Source: JBDUDK01 sp040002995
GTDB lineage: Bacteria; Actinomycetota; Acidimicrobiia; Acidimicrobiales; Ilumatobacteraceae
DNA length: 64,000 bases
Reading direction: 5' to 3'
Assembly: GCA_040002995.1 (NCBI GenBank)
Contig: JBDUDK010000075.1
Span: 1-64,000, forward strand
The position numbers and the translations under genes are program-made. Numbering within the stretch: the first letter of the stretch is position 1; each line of letters starts with the position of its first letter. Below are positions 52,731 through 62,725 of this stretch, one piece after another. The notes below the pieces were generated by a model, which worked only from the letters and a program-made list of their open reading frames with translations, made no database searches and was not told where the DNA came from.

Positions 52731-53972
52731 TTATTGGGCGGCGTTGGCTGTGCGCCCTTCGGTGCCTGGCGCGCTGCCGGTGATGGCTGACCCGGTGGCC
52801 AGGTCGAAAACCTGCATCTGCTCGACATCCACCGCGAGTTCGAAGGCTTCACCGACGTTGACTCTCGTGCGGGGATCGCATCGCGCGATGAGGAATGAGG
52901 AGGTCGTTCGGGCGAGGTCGCGTTCGGCGGTGGCGTCGAGGTCGGCGGCGATCTCGCGGAGATCCTCGGTGCGCACGGGTTTGGCGTCGATGGCCGCGTG
53001 GACCATGACGTCTGAGCCGAGGGCTTCGACCAGTTCGACGATGACCTTCACGCGTCGGCGGGGTGACATGTCTGGTCGTATTTGTGCGTCTTGAAGGTGT
53101 TCGGGGCGGATGCCGATGGCGATGGTGAGGCCGTCATAGCCGTTTAGCGCGGGTCGACGGCCGAGCAGCGCTGGAGTTAGTTCGAGAGCGGTGGTTCCGA
53201 CGAGCACGTGGGGCTCGCCGTTCGTGAGCCGTACGGTCCCCTCGAGGAGGTTCATTGATGGTGATCCGATGAAGCCGGCCACGAAGAGATTGACGGGTCG
53301 TTCGTAAAGATCGGCCGGGGTGGCGACTTGTTGGAGAACCCCGCGGCGCATGACGGCTACACGGTCCCCCATCGTCATGGCCTCGACTTGATCGTGGGTG
53401 ACGTAGAGGGTGGTGACGCCGAGCCGTCGTTGGATACGCGCGATTTCGGCTCGCATTTGAACCCGGAGCTTGGCGTCGAGGTTCGAGAGGGGCTCGTCCA
53501 TGAGAAAGGCGCGCGGTTCTCGCACGATGGCGCGGCCCATGGCGACGCGCTGACGTTGACCTCCGGAGAGTTGTTTGGGCTTGCGGTCTAGGAGGTCGGT
53601 GAGGTCGAGGACTCGGGCTGCCTCCTCGACTCGCTCGTCGCGTTGGGGCCTTGGCACGTGTCGGAGGCGTAGGCCGAATCCCATGTTCTGACGCACGCTC
53701 ATGTGCGGGTAGAGCGCGTAGTTCTGAAAAACCATGGCGATGTCGCGCTTCTTGGCGGGGATGTCGTTCACGATGTCATCGCCGATCCGCAGAGTGCCGG
53801 ACGTGACGTCTTCGAGGCCTGCCACCATGCGCAGCGATGTCGTTTTGCCGCAGCCGGATGGTCCGACGAGCACCAGAAACTCGCCGTCGCCGAGGGCTAA
53901 GTCGAGGTCCTCGACGGCCACAACACCGTTGTCGAAGATCTTGGTGACATGCTCAAACAGAATTTCGGCCAT
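52731..53972 (-). CDS. Sugar ABC transporter ATP-binding protein (UgpC/MsmX type)
   Basis: 413 residues. Walker A GPSGCGKTT near residue 37, Q-loop VFQNYALYPHM, signature LSGGQRQR, Walker B FLMDEPLSNLDA and H-loop VTHDQVEAM, followed by a TOBE/MOI regulatory C-terminus. This class energises many carbohydrate importers. ATG 53972 is chosen, with AGAGG at good spacing; GTG 53978 lies two codons upstream. It closes the nine-gene operon and pairs with the MalF/MalG-like permeases at 59593-61391. Confidence 0.92.
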   Translation of the reverse strand: MAEILFEHVTKIFDNGVVAVEDLDLALGDGEFLVLVGPSGCGKTTSLRMVAGLEDVTSGTLRIGDDIVNDIPAKKRDIAMVFQNYALYPHMSVRQNMGFGLRLRHVPRPQRDERVEEAARVLDLTDLLDRKPKQLSGGQRQRVAMGRAIVREPRAFLMDEPLSNLDAKLRVQMRAEIARIQRRLGVTTLYVTHDQVEAMTMGDRVAVMRRGVLQQVATPADLYERPVNLFVAGFIGSPSMNLLEGTVRLTNGEPHVLVGTTALELTPALLGRRPALNGYDGLTIAIGIRPEHLQDAQIRPDMSPRRRVKVIVELVEALGSDVMVHAAIDAKPVRTEDLREIAADLDATAERDLARTTSSFLIARCDPRTRVNVGEAFELAVDVEQMQVFDLATGSAITGSAPGTEGRTANAAQ

Positions 53973-53996
53973 GGTCACCTCTTCCGGTGGGAGCGT

Positions 53997-55031
53997 TCAT
54001 TGGATGGTGTGGGTGACCTTGGCGAGCCCTGCGGCAACGTCGGGATTTTGTCCTCGCTGCTCGGCGAGTGCGGCGGCAATGAGTTGGCCGGCCACCGTTA
54101 GAACGATCGGAGCGAGAGGTTCAGGTAGGTCGGGTCCGGTCACCCAACCGTCGGCGAGCGCCGCGAGGCTTGCGTGGCCGCCGACGGCGGTCACCGCGGC
54201 GGAAGCGGCACGAGCCGTGTGGGCGATCGCGGTGAGTCCGTTCAACGTGGGACCCGCGGCTGGCCCGATCAGCAGGACGCCGACGCCGGGCCGCAGGACG
54301 GCCGCAGGTCCGTGCTGCAGCTCGGCTGCGGAGATGGCGTAGCTGGGGATGGCCGCGGCCTCGACGATTTTCAGCGCCGTTTCTTGAGCGGTCGAAAGGG
54401 TGAGGGCGCGGCCGACGGCGAGGATCAGGTCTTGAGCTCCCAGGACGTCCACGACGGGTCGTATGTTGGCGAAGAGTTGGCGCTCTGCGGCTGCCGGTAG
54501 ATCGCGCAGGTGCGCCGCCCAGGCTGGGCGGCGCTCCGCGAGGGCGAGCGCGATAAACGCGAGCGCGACCATGGCAGCGGTGAACGACTTCGTGGCAGGC
54601 ACGGCACGCTCGACCCCCGTGGGCGTGACCACGGCAAGCCCGCACGCGGCGGCGAGCGAACTGTCGGCAGTGTTGGTGAGGGCAATGGTGGCGGCCCCGT
54701 GCGACCGCGCCCACAAGGCGCACTCCTCGAGCTCCTCGGACTTGCCCGACTGGGAAATAAAAATGGCGAGAGTCTGTCCGAGATCGACAGCGGCGCGGAA
54801 CAGAAACCCGATGGACGGCTCACCAAGACCGACCGGTAGGCCGGCCGTGACCTCGATGAGGTAGCGGCCGTATACGGCCGCGCCGCGGGAGCTACCTCGC
54901 CCGAAGAGCAGTACGTGACGCCGCCCGGCACCGACGCGGGCGATGTCTGGGACCACACCCTCCATAGCGTCGAGAGTGGCGGCGATGGCGGTGGGTTGTT
55001 CGGCGATCTCGAGGCGCATGTGCGAGGTCAT
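53997..55031 (-). CDS. SIS-domain sugar isomerase/deaminase-like protein
   Basis: 344 residues with two SIS domains as in GlmS isomerase and AgaS. The first contains VLLFGRGSSRGAAVYGRYLIE and IFISQSGKSEELEE; the second contains LILAVGRALTLSTAQETALKIVE and SAAELQHGPAAVL. It lacks the glutaminase domain. Such proteins isomerise or deaminate amino-sugar or sugar phosphates. ATG 55031 overlaps the stop of the Gfo/Idh gene as ATGA, showing coupled translation. Confidence 0.85.
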   Translation of the reverse strand: MTSHMRLEIAEQPTAIAATLDAMEGVVPDIARVGAGRRHVLLFGRGSSRGAAVYGRYLIEVTAGLPVGLGEPSIGFLFRAAVDLGQTLAIFISQSGKSEELEECALWARSHGAATIALTNTADSSLAAACGLAVVTPTGVERAVPATKSFTAAMVALAFIALALAERRPAWAAHLRDLPAAAERQLFANIRPVVDVLGAQDLILAVGRALTLSTAQETALKIVEAAAIPSYAISAAELQHGPAAVLRPGVGVLLIGPAAGPTLNGLTAIAHTARAASAAVTAVGGHASLAALADGWVTGPDLPEPLAPIVLTVAGQLIAAALAEQRGQNPDVAAGLAKVTHTIQ

Positions 55032-56098
55032 CGGCGCGTGAGCCACGGCTCAATCGGCATGGCTGCCGTGGTGTGGAACGGTAAAGCGACCTCAGCACCG
55101 GTTGCGGCTGACTGGTAAGCCGCCATCACGATTTCGAGTACTTGGCGCCCATCGGAACCGGTCTCCTCCGGGGCGATCGCGCCGGTAATGGCGTCGACGA
55201 AGTGTGCCATCTCGCCGTGCCAGCCCCAGGTGCGCGCTTCTTCGTGGGCGATGAAGTTCCATCCCGCGCGGCCGGGTGCCTTCTCGGCCGCGTCGTTGAC
55301 GCCGATGTCGCTGTAGACCAGCAGCGATTGGCCGCGGGCAAGGTCAGCGGAGACGGACCCGGCGGTCCCGAGGACTTCGAGCCGTTCGTCGATCCCGCCG
55401 GGTGCGGCCCACGACGAGTCGATCACGGCGAGAGCTCCGGTCTGGAACTGCATGGTCACAAGCGCGTGATCGTCGACGTTGCCACTGCTGTGTTTGAAGA
55501 TCCCGAGGCGGGCGTGCACCGTCGCGACTGGTGGTTTGTCGAGCAACCAGCGGGCCACCTCGATGCCATGACACCCCATATCCAAAAGGACGCCGCCACC
55601 AGATTGTGTCGGGTCGTGGAACCAACGGGCGTGAGGTCCGCCGTGACGCTCCCAGTGCTGCATCTGAACGACGGTGCCGAGCGTTCCCGACTGGATCAGT
55701 TCGCGTACGCGCTGGTAGCGAGGCGCGAAGCACAGCTGCTCGCCATAGAGGAGAAGTACCCCAGCGTCGCGGCAGGCGTCGAGCATCGTGTCGGCCTCGG
55801 CCAGGTTCATGGCTAAGGGTTTCTCGCAAATCACATGCACGCCGGCGGCCGCCGCCGCCAGGGTTGCGGGCAGGTGGAATCGGTTGGGAACAGCGATGGT
55901 GACAAGGTCGAGGCGTTCGGCAGCGAGCAATGTGTCCAGGTCGGGGTAGGCCGCACAGTGAAAATCTCTGGCGAACGCCGCACTCGAAGCCGGGCCGGCG
56001 GAGACAACGCCCGCGACCTCGACGCGACCGGTGGCGATCAGCGACTCGGCGTGCAGCCTGCCGGCGAAAGCCGCCCCGATCACGCCTGCGCGCAGCAT
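55028..56098 (-). CDS. Gfo/Idh/MocA-family NAD(P)-dependent oxidoreductase
   Basis: 356 residues. The N-terminal Rossmann fold starts MLRAGVIGAAFAGRLHAESL, and the family active-site segment EKPLAMNLAEADTM contains the EKP lysine near residue 94. The C-terminal domain is the alpha/beta substrate domain, with DMGCHGIEVARWLL. Typical substrates are inositols, sugars and amino-sugar derivatives. ATG 56098 overlaps the stop of the preceding dehydrogenase gene (TGATG). Confidence 0.88.
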   Translation of the reverse strand: MLRAGVIGAAFAGRLHAESLIATGRVEVAGVVSAGPASSAAFARDFHCAAYPDLDTLLAAERLDLVTIAVPNRFHLPATLAAAAAGVHVICEKPLAMNLAEADTMLDACRDAGVLLLYGEQLCFAPRYQRVRELIQSGTLGTVVQMQHWERHGGPHARWFHDPTQSGGGVLLDMGCHGIEVARWLLDKPPVATVHARLGIFKHSSGNVDDHALVTMQFQTGALAVIDSSWAAPGGIDERLEVLGTAGSVSADLARGQSLLVYSDIGVNDAAEKAPGRAGWNFIAHEEARTWGWHGEMAHFVDAITGAIAPEETGSDGRQVLEIVMAAYQSAATGAEVALPFHTTAAMPIEPWLTRR

Positions 56099-57141
56099 CA
56101 GCTGATGGCCACTCGTGGAAGCTGGGCCGCAAACCTCCACGCGGCGTCAGCATCGGCATCGGTGAGATCACGCACATCGGCGAGGCCGACGTCGAGATCC
56201 TCGGCGCGTGCGTAGCCCCGCAGACTGACGAAGATGGGGCCGAAGACGTCGATTCCGATGTCGAGGTCGAGCGGGTGGGCTCGGGTCCCGCACCGCCCGA
56301 CGACGTCGAGGACCCAGCCTGGGTCGTTGTCCTGGGCGTGCGCGACGGCGGCAACGGCGAAGGCGACGAGTTCGCCGTGGATATGCCGTGCGCCGGTGGC
56401 GTGCTCGTAGGCGTAGGCCACGAAGTGCTCACTGCCTTCCTCGAAGCGGCTGTGACCGGCGGCCGCGCCCGCAGCGCCGACACGGGCGTACGCGTCGGCG
56501 AGCCACCGGACGGCGGCGGGCGTGACAGCGCGCACGTCCGCGGCGGCGGCATCGAGTTCGGCCAGGAGGCTAGCGGCGAGATGGGCGAGGTCGGCGCGCC
56601 ACGCGGGTCCCTTCCCGACGGCGGCGGCGGCGCGCCAGTCCCACAGCGCGCTGTGGCACGACAGGATGTCGCCGATCCCGGCGCGGTTGAGGTGCGGCGG
56701 CGCCGACCGGATAAGTCCTATGTCGAGCACCACTATGCGGGGCTCCATGTGCCCGACGTATCGCACTCGCCCGTCGACTCGGACGCCGACGGCGTCGGTG
56801 AACCCGGCGTCCACCGAGGTGATCGTCGGGATCTGGATCAGTGGTCGGCTGGTGGACCACGCCAGGTATTTAGCGGTGTCGAGGGCGGTGCCCCCACCTA
56901 CGCCCACGACGACCCGCCCGTTGTCCGGCACGGCCGCGAGTGCTTGCAGATGCGCGAGCTCCATCGATCCAGCAAGTATCAGTTTCGCCGGCAGCCGTGG
57001 GAGGCGATCGGCGATCGCGGACCACGGGGGATCGTTGGCGACCACTAGAGCAGGCTCGTCGAGGTCGCCTAAGACCTCGAGCGCAGCAGCCTCCACGATG
57101 GGGAACGGTCGACCGATCACTACCGCCGGTTCGGCGGTCAT
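56098..57141 (-). CDS. Glycerol-1-phosphate dehydrogenase-like (AraM/DHQS-like superfamily) enzyme
   Basis: 347 residues. NAD-binding VVVGVGGGTALDTAKY near residue 80, IPTITSVDAGFTDAVGV, and metal-ligand candidates in GIGDILSCHSALWDW, FEEGSEHFVAYAYEH and HIHGELVAF. This is the G1PDH/AraM branch, related to dehydroquinate- and inosose-synthase folds. In an operon with an aminotransferase and sugar dehydrogenases it more likely handles a polyol or cyclitol than archaeal-type lipid synthesis. A second member starts at 63722. Confidence 0.82.
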   Translation of the reverse strand: MTAEPAVVIGRPFPIVEAAALEVLGDLDEPALVVANDPPWSAIADRLPRLPAKLILAGSMELAHLQALAAVPDNGRVVVGVGGGTALDTAKYLAWSTSRPLIQIPTITSVDAGFTDAVGVRVDGRVRYVGHMEPRIVVLDIGLIRSAPPHLNRAGIGDILSCHSALWDWRAAAAVGKGPAWRADLAHLAASLLAELDAAAADVRAVTPAAVRWLADAYARVGAAGAAAGHSRFEEGSEHFVAYAYEHATGARHIHGELVAFAVAAVAHAQDNDPGWVLDVVGRCGTRAHPLDLDIGIDVFGPIFVSLRGYARAEDLDVGLADVRDLTDADADAAWRFAAQLPRVAIS

Positions 57142-58361
57142 GTGCGTAACTCGTGGGCGTGAGCCTTTACTTTGGCTAGCGCTGCAACCACAGTGTCACA
57201 GTCGGCGGCGGTTCCCATGAGGACAGCGGTCTTGAACCAGAGAGTGTCCGACGCCAGCCGGTCGGTGACGGGACAATCGACGTTGGCATAGTCGGGCATG
57301 CCGTCGCGATCTTTGTAGCGGGGAGCGAAGCCGTCTGGGTCGCGGAAGCAGTCGACCCTGTGGATGGGGGGGTAGGACATGGTCAACGGGATGCCCTCGG
57401 CTTCGAGCGCCAGCCGTATTTGTTCGCGCGAAACGCCGAACATCTCGGGATCGATGCGCACCACGTAGCAGTAGTTGCCCTGACTTGTGCAACGAGGGTC
57501 GCGCGTCTGGGGATGGACTCCAGGGATTTCAGCCAGGGCCGCGTTGAGGTGGTCGGCGTTGATGGCCCGCCGAGCCTGTTGGGCGGGGAAGCGCTGGAGC
57601 TGGGCGAGAAGTACAGCGCCCTGCCACTCCGTCATCCGGTAGTTGCCGCCGAGCGTGTAATGCGCATAGAACCATTCGCCGGGTCGACGGCCACAGTCGC
57701 TGAAGGACCGGACGGCGACAGCCACCTCGGGGCGAGCCGAAACGACGACTCCGCCTTCACCGCCGGTCATTAACTTGGACGCTTGAAAGGAAAAGGCGCC
57801 TGCGTCGCCGAGCGTGCCCACGGGGCGATCCCGCCAGGTGGACCCGTGCGCGTGAGCGCAATCCTCGATGAGGGCCAGGTGGTGGCGGGCACACAACTCG
57901 GCGAGCCGGTCCATGTTCGCGGGGTGGCCGGCGACGTGGACGGCGATGATCGCTGCGGTGCGCGGCCCGATAGCCGCGGCGGCGAGGTCCGCGTCGAGGC
58001 ATCCGGTGCTTAGTTCCACGTCGACGAGTACGGGGACCGCGTTCACCATGAGCACCGCGGTTGCGGTGGCGACGAATGACCAGTCGGGCACGATGACTTC
58101 GTCGCCTTCGCCCACGCCGAGAGCGAGCAACGCCATCTCGAGGGCGTGCGTGCCGTTGGTGACGGCAACGCCGGGCGGCGTCCCGAAGGTGTCGCCCCAC
58201 GCCGTTTCGAAGGCTCGCACCTTGGTACCTTGGCTCGCCCACCACTCGCCACTGTCGAGCACCTCGAGCAGCAGCTCGCGTTCATTGCCGTCGTGGACCG
58301 GCCAAGCCGGAAAGGGCGTGGTTCGTACCGGTACGCCACCGGCGGCGGCCAGCTCAGGCAT
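57138..58361 (-). CDS. DegT/DnrJ/EryC1-family PLP aminotransferase
   Basis: 407 residues of fold-type I aminotransferase. The PLP-binding lysine lies in FSFQASKLMTGGEGG near residue 201, with cofactor segments GVAVTNGTHALEMAL and EDCAHAHGSTW. The N-terminus (PFPAWPVHDGNERELLLEVL) is like the AHBA-synthase/scyllo-inosose aminotransferase branch. It adds or removes an amino group on a keto sugar or cyclitol. Its stop overlaps the next start (ATGA). Confidence 0.88.
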   Translation of the reverse strand: MPELAAAGGVPVRTTPFPAWPVHDGNERELLLEVLDSGEWWASQGTKVRAFETAWGDTFGTPPGVAVTNGTHALEMALLALGVGEGDEVIVPDWSFVATATAVLMVNAVPVLVDVELSTGCLDADLAAAAIGPRTAAIIAVHVAGHPANMDRLAELCARHHLALIEDCAHAHGSTWRDRPVGTLGDAGAFSFQASKLMTGGEGGVVVSARPEVAVAVRSFSDCGRRPGEWFYAHYTLGGNYRMTEWQGAVLLAQLQRFPAQQARRAINADHLNAALAEIPGVHPQTRDPRCTSQGNYCYVVRIDPEMFGVSREQIRLALEAEGIPLTMSYPPIHRVDCFRDPDGFAPRYKDRDGMPDYANVDCPVTDRLASDTLWFKTAVLMGTAADCDTVVAALAKVKAHAHELRT

Positions 58362-58388
58362 ATCGATCGCCCAAGGAGTCGGGTCTGG

Positions 58389-59588
58389 TCATGATATTGC
58401 ACTCCCATCGAAGAGCGCGGCGCGGGCGTGCCGGCGGGCCAAAGTGATGGCGCCAACGACGCCGCCGCGGGTGCCCAGGGCGCTGGCGGTCACTTCGATC
58501 GGGAACGGCGCGATGCGCTCGACGGCCGCGCGCACGGGTGCGAGCAGGTGGGGGTTCGTGCCGACGCCACCACAGAGCACGACCAGCTCGGGGTCGATGA
58601 TGGCCGCCACCGACAGGATGGCCCACGCCAGAAGGCGGGCTTCGTCGGCCACGATCATCGTGGCGATCTCATCGCCGGTCGCGGCGGCCGCGAAGATGTC
58701 CTCCACCGTGCTATCCACCTCAAGCAGGCTTGAGGGGCGACCGTCGAGTGCGTGGCGTAGCGCGGCCGTGATCGCCGGGCCAGAGGCCGCCGTCTCGAGC
58801 GCGCCGCGACGTCGCGACTCGACGAGGGCGGGATCGGCCCCCAACGGGAGAAAGCCGATTTCCCCGGCTGCGCCGTGGCGGCCGCGGAATAGTTCGCCGT
58901 TGACGACCAGACCGAGACCGACCCCTGTCCCAACGGCCAGAGCGGCAAACGTCTGGCAATGAGTAGCGACACCACTTGCGTGCTCGGCGAGGGCGGCCAG
59001 GTTCACGTCGTTTTCGACGATGACTGGTGTCCGCAGCGCCCGCTTGAGCTCTTGGCCGAGGCGCACCTCACCGAGGCCGGCAACATTCTCGGCGAGGGCC
59101 AGTCGGCCGCCGGGCTGTACGACGCCCGGCGAGCCGACAGCCACCGCGCGAACCTTGCGCCACGGCACGCCCGCCCGCAGGGTGAGTCCTTTGGCGATCG
59201 TGGCCAGCTGGCCCACAACCGCGGCTCCCGGCCCGTGACGACTGGTGACCATTGTTTCTTCGGCGAGGACGTCGCCGTTCAGATCAGCTAAGGCAGCGCG
59301 AACCTTCGAGCCTCCCAAATCGATGCCGACGACGAGGCCGGCTTGAGGGTCTGGTTCGAACATCACAGGGCTGCGGCCTGGGCTGCCGTTGCGTTGCGCC
59401 GCCCCGGCTCGGATGAGACCAGCCTCCTCGAGCGCAGTCACCAAGCCCAACACGGTGGGTTTGGATAAACCGGTCAGTTCGGCCAGGCGGTGACGGGTGA
59501 TCGGACCGTGAAGCGACATCGCGCGAAGTACGGCTTGCTCGTTGGCCCGACGGACCAGGGCGTGGCGGTCGAGACCGGGCAGGCTCAT
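58389..59588 (-). CDS. ROK-family transcriptional regulator
   Basis: 399 residues. An N-terminal helix-turn-helix (ITRHRLAELTGLSKPTVLGLV) is followed by a sugar-kinase-like ROK domain: GIDLGGSKVRAALADL and GTGVGLGLVVNGEL. The cysteine-rich zinc motif usual in ROK proteins is absent, as in some regulators. It is embedded in the transport operon, between the permease and aminotransferase genes, so it is probably the operon's sugar-responsive repressor. The upstream permease gene ends four bases earlier. Confidence 0.88.
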   Translation of the reverse strand: MSLPGLDRHALVRRANEQAVLRAMSLHGPITRHRLAELTGLSKPTVLGLVTALEEAGLIRAGAAQRNGSPGRSPVMFEPDPQAGLVVGIDLGGSKVRAALADLNGDVLAEETMVTSRHGPGAAVVGQLATIAKGLTLRAGVPWRKVRAVAVGSPGVVQPGGRLALAENVAGLGEVRLGQELKRALRTPVIVENDVNLAALAEHASGVATHCQTFAALAVGTGVGLGLVVNGELFRGRHGAAGEIGFLPLGADPALVESRRRGALETAASGPAITAALRHALDGRPSSLLEVDSTVEDIFAAAATGDEIATMIVADEARLLAWAILSVAAIIDPELVVLCGGVGTNPHLLAPVRAAVERIAPFPIEVTASALGTRGGVVGAITLARRHARAALFDGSAIS

Positions 59589-59592
59589 CCGA

Positions 59593-60432
59593 TCATTCCT
59601 TGACCGCTCCCGAGCTGAGACCGCTCACGAGCTGACGCTGGATCAGCACTGTTAGCAATGCGATGGGCACGATGGCCAACGAGCTGGCAGCCGCCATGGG
59701 CCCCCAGTCGAGCGTCCGGTTCGAGATGAACCCGCTGATGTAGACGGGCAACGTCTCGGCGTTGTTGCCCGCAAGGATCACCGGAAGAAGGAACTCGTTC
59801 CAATTCAATAGCGCAACGAAGATCATCGTGGCCGCTATTCCCGGCAAGGCGAGCGGGGCGATCACGAAGACAAACAGATGGAACCTGCCCGCGCCGTCGG
59901 TTCGCGCGCATTCCTCGACCTCGATAGGGATCTGCTCCAGAAACGATGTCATGAGCCAAATCGAAAACGGCAGGTTGACCGTGGCGTAGATCACCACCAT
60001 CGTCGGGCGCGAGTCGTAGAGACCAAACCGGGTGACGAGCTGATAGATGGGCACGATGAGCACGATGCCCGGCATGGCCCGGACCAGCACGAGAGTGGCT
60101 TCGAGAGGACGGCGTCCGTGGAACCGACGATGGCGGGCGAGGGCGTATGCGGCTACACCGCCGACCACGACACACAGCACCGTGGATGCCAAGGTGATAA
60201 CGACGGTGTTGACGTAGACGCGTAGGAACTGGGGCCTGCCGAACAGGTCTCGATAGTTCTTCCAGGTGGCGGCGAAGTTGAAGAATTTAGGCGGGTTCGC
60301 GTAAGAGTCGACGCGGTCCTTCACGCTCGTTGACACGGTCCAGAACAAGGGGAACAACGCGGTCAGGGCGGCGATGATGAGCACGGCGTAAGCGGCTACG
60401 CGCCCTGCCCGGCTCCCGCGGGCGGCGCTCAC
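59593..60432 (-). CDS. Carbohydrate ABC transporter permease (MalG type)
   Basis: 279 residues with six membrane helices and the EAA-loop region EVEECARTDGAGRFHLFVFV then IAPLALPG. GTG 60432 overlaps the stop of the MalF-like gene (GTGA), which decides the start; the frame is open further upstream but is antisense-like sequence. It pairs with the permease encoded just upstream. Confidence 0.9.
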   Translation of the reverse strand: MSAARGSRAGRVAAYAVLIIAALTALFPLFWTVSTSVKDRVDSYANPPKFFNFAATWKNYRDLFGRPQFLRVYVNTVVITLASTVLCVVVGGVAAYALARHRRFHGRRPLEATLVLVRAMPGIVLIVPIYQLVTRFGLYDSRPTMVVIYATVNLPFSIWLMTSFLEQIPIEVEECARTDGAGRFHLFVFVIAPLALPGIAATMIFVALLNWNEFLLPVILAGNNAETLPVYISGFISNRTLDWGPMAAASSLAIVPIALLTVLIQRQLVSGLSSGAVKE

Positions 60433-61391
60433 TTGTTGGCTCGTACAGCGCGGGTCCACAGCAGGTAGACGGGAATCGTGAATACGGCGAGCACCACGCC
60501 GATGGCTGCCGCCCGGGAGATCTGCAAGAAGTTGAACCCGGTGTTGTAGTCGAGCAACCCCACCGTTTGCGTCGCGGTGCCCGGGCCACCGCGGGTGAGA
60601 ATGAAGATGATGTCGAACAGTTTGGCCGCGTCGATGACACGGATCATCAAGATCACATAGAGCACGGGACGCAGCATCGGAAAGGTGACGAACCAGAACG
60701 TCTGCCATGCCGACCCGCCGTCGACGCGGGCCGCTTCCATCGGACTCTCGGGGAGCCCGGCCAGACCGGCGAGAGTTAGGAGCATGACGAAGGGAATGGC
60801 CTGCCACGAGTCGACAAGGACGATGGCTACTACAGCGCTGTGTTGGTCGCCGAGCCAGTCGACGTGGCCTAGACCCACGGTCTGCAGAAGCCAGTTCATG
60901 ACGCCGAGGTCCGAATCAAGCATGAACCGCCACATGATTCCCACCGCGACCGGTGTGAGCAGCATCGGGATCAGCAGCGCCGAGCGGAAGAATCGGGTGC
61001 CGCGCAGGTTGCGGTGCAGCAAGAGAGCGAGACCGATTCCGGCCGGCAGTTGGATGGCGAGGCCCATCAACGCGATGACGGCCGTGGTCTTGACCGCATC
61101 GTAGAAGGTGCTGGTAAAGACATCGCGACGGAAGTTGCTAAAGCCCACAAAGCGTCCACGGGCGAACGAGCCGATCGCCTCGTTGCGAAAGGAGAGGTAG
61201 ACGCCCACGGCGATGGGCACCGCGAACAACGTCAGGAGCAGGACCCAAGCGGGGAGGGTGAGGACGGCGGCGCCAAGTCGACGCCGCCGAGCCGACCATC
61301 CCGGTCGCCTGGAGCGGGTGGCACGCTCGGGCCGCCCGGCCGGGATGGCAGCACTGCCCGGTTCAGGCAGGGTCCCGGCCGGAGCGGTCAT
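60429..61391 (-). CDS. Carbohydrate ABC transporter permease (MalF type)
   Basis: 320 residues. Basic, Pro-rich N-terminus, then membrane helices beginning LPAWVLLLTLFAVPIAVGVYL and the EAA region PMEAARVDGGSAWQTFWFVTFP. Its ATG overlaps the stop of the binding-protein gene (TGATG), and its stop overlaps the MalG-like start. Second gene of the operon. Confidence 0.9.
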   Translation of the reverse strand: MTAPAGTLPEPGSAAIPAGRPERATRSRRPGWSARRRRLGAAVLTLPAWVLLLTLFAVPIAVGVYLSFRNEAIGSFARGRFVGFSNFRRDVFTSTFYDAVKTTAVIALMGLAIQLPAGIGLALLLHRNLRGTRFFRSALLIPMLLTPVAVGIMWRFMLDSDLGVMNWLLQTVGLGHVDWLGDQHSAVVAIVLVDSWQAIPFVMLLTLAGLAGLPESPMEAARVDGGSAWQTFWFVTFPMLRPVLYVILMIRVIDAAKLFDIIFILTRGGPGTATQTVGLLDYNTGFNFLQISRAAAIGVVLAVFTIPVYLLWTRAVRANK

Positions 61392-62725
61392 CAGCCTTTT
61401 TCGCCGGCCAGGATCGGCCCGAGCGCCTTCTCAAGGCCGTCGAGCCCCGACTTCACGTCGGACTTCCCAGTGAAGATGTTGGTGATGGTGTCCTGGATGG
61501 CCTTGTCCATTTCCGGCCACACCTTCAGTTGCGGGTAGCGCTCGATCCGGCTCGTGGAAGGAATGTTCAACAGTTTGAGATAGGGCTCCTTAGCCACAAG
61601 ATCCGCGTTGGACGTAATCGACTCACGCCCGATAGCCGCGGCCCCCGCATTGAGGAAGTTGATGGCATTGGCCTTGCCGAGAACGAACTCGAGAAACTTC
61701 CACGCTGCGTCCTTGTTCTTGGAGTCGGCCGGGATGCCGATATTCCAGCCGGCGAGGTGGGTGATGTCGGCGGTGCCCATCGGCATCTTCGCCGTGCCGA
61801 TCTTGCCGACGTACTTGTTCGTCTTGGGGTCCTGCATAAACCCGTAGTACCCCGAGTACTGGATCATGGCGCCGATGTCCTGGGAGATGAACTTGCCGGT
61901 CACCCCATCGCCGTCGACACTCAGCGCGCCCTCGGGGGCGAGAGGAAGCAGACTCTTCATGTACTCGGTGGCTTTGACGGCCTCGGGGGTATTGACCGTC
62001 GGCTGCAAATTGTCGTCGTAGAGCTTGCCGCCGAAGCTCCACACCAGGGTCATCCACCACCACGTGGCCGCCGGGCCGAAGTCAATGAGCGCGCCATCAC
62101 CCTTACCTGCCGCCTTGACCTTCTCCGCGTTCGATTTGAACTCGTCCCATGTTGTCGCCGGCTTGAGACCGAGCGCATCGTAGATATCTGTGCGGTACCA
62201 CTGGATCATCGGCTCCGTCGACAACGTGAGTCCGAGGGTTGACCCGCCGTACTTGCCGTAGTCCTGTTGACCCTGAGAAAAGTCGGCAATGTCATAAGCA
62301 CTGCTCTTCGCCAAATAGTCGTCGAGAGGGGTCATCACCTTGGCGGCGCCGAAGGCAGCTAGGAACGTGTTGTCGAACTGGGCCACGTCGTACGCGCCCT
62401 TCTTTTGTTGATAGCTCAGCAGCTCCTTCTGGTGCGCTTCGCCGTAGGGCGTCTCGGTGAAGTTCACCTTTATTCCGGTCTGCTTCGTGAACTCGGGAAT
62501 GAACGACTGGATCGCCGTGCTCGAAGGACTAGGGATGAGAAAAACATTGATCTCACCGCTGGGCGGCGCCGTGGAGCCGACGCCAGCGACAGACGTGTTG
62601 GAGCCGGCGACAGTCGTGCCACTCGAACTTTTCGAACTGCTGCCGCAAGCGGCGGCCACCACGCTCACCGCAAGAATCACGCTTGCCGCCACGAGCCGAC
62701 GGCGTCGCCCAGATGTCGCTCCCAT
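61391..62725 (-). CDS. Carbohydrate ABC transporter substrate-binding lipoprotein
   Basis: 444 residues from ATG 62725, chosen because GGGAGG lies five bases upstream; the frame also opens with a TTG four codons earlier. Lipoprotein signal with lipobox VAAAC, then the two-lobe binding fold (family 1 type), with PYGEAHQKELLSYQQKKGAYD and AAWKFLEFVLGKANAI. It defines the specificity of the importer and is the first gene of the operon. The ligand is not predictable from sequence. Confidence 0.9.
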   Translation of the reverse strand: MGATSGRRRRLVAASVILAVSVVAAACGSSSKSSSGTTVAGSNTSVAGVGSTAPPSGEINVFLIPSPSSTAIQSFIPEFTKQTGIKVNFTETPYGEAHQKELLSYQQKKGAYDVAQFDNTFLAAFGAAKVMTPLDDYLAKSSAYDIADFSQGQQDYGKYGGSTLGLTLSTEPMIQWYRTDIYDALGLKPATTWDEFKSNAEKVKAAGKGDGALIDFGPAATWWWMTLVWSFGGKLYDDNLQPTVNTPEAVKATEYMKSLLPLAPEGALSVDGDGVTGKFISQDIGAMIQYSGYYGFMQDPKTNKYVGKIGTAKMPMGTADITHLAGWNIGIPADSKNKDAAWKFLEFVLGKANAINFLNAGAAAIGRESITSNADLVAKEPYLKLLNIPSTSRIERYPQLKVWPEMDKAIQDTITNIFTGKSDVKSGLDGLEKALGPILAGEKG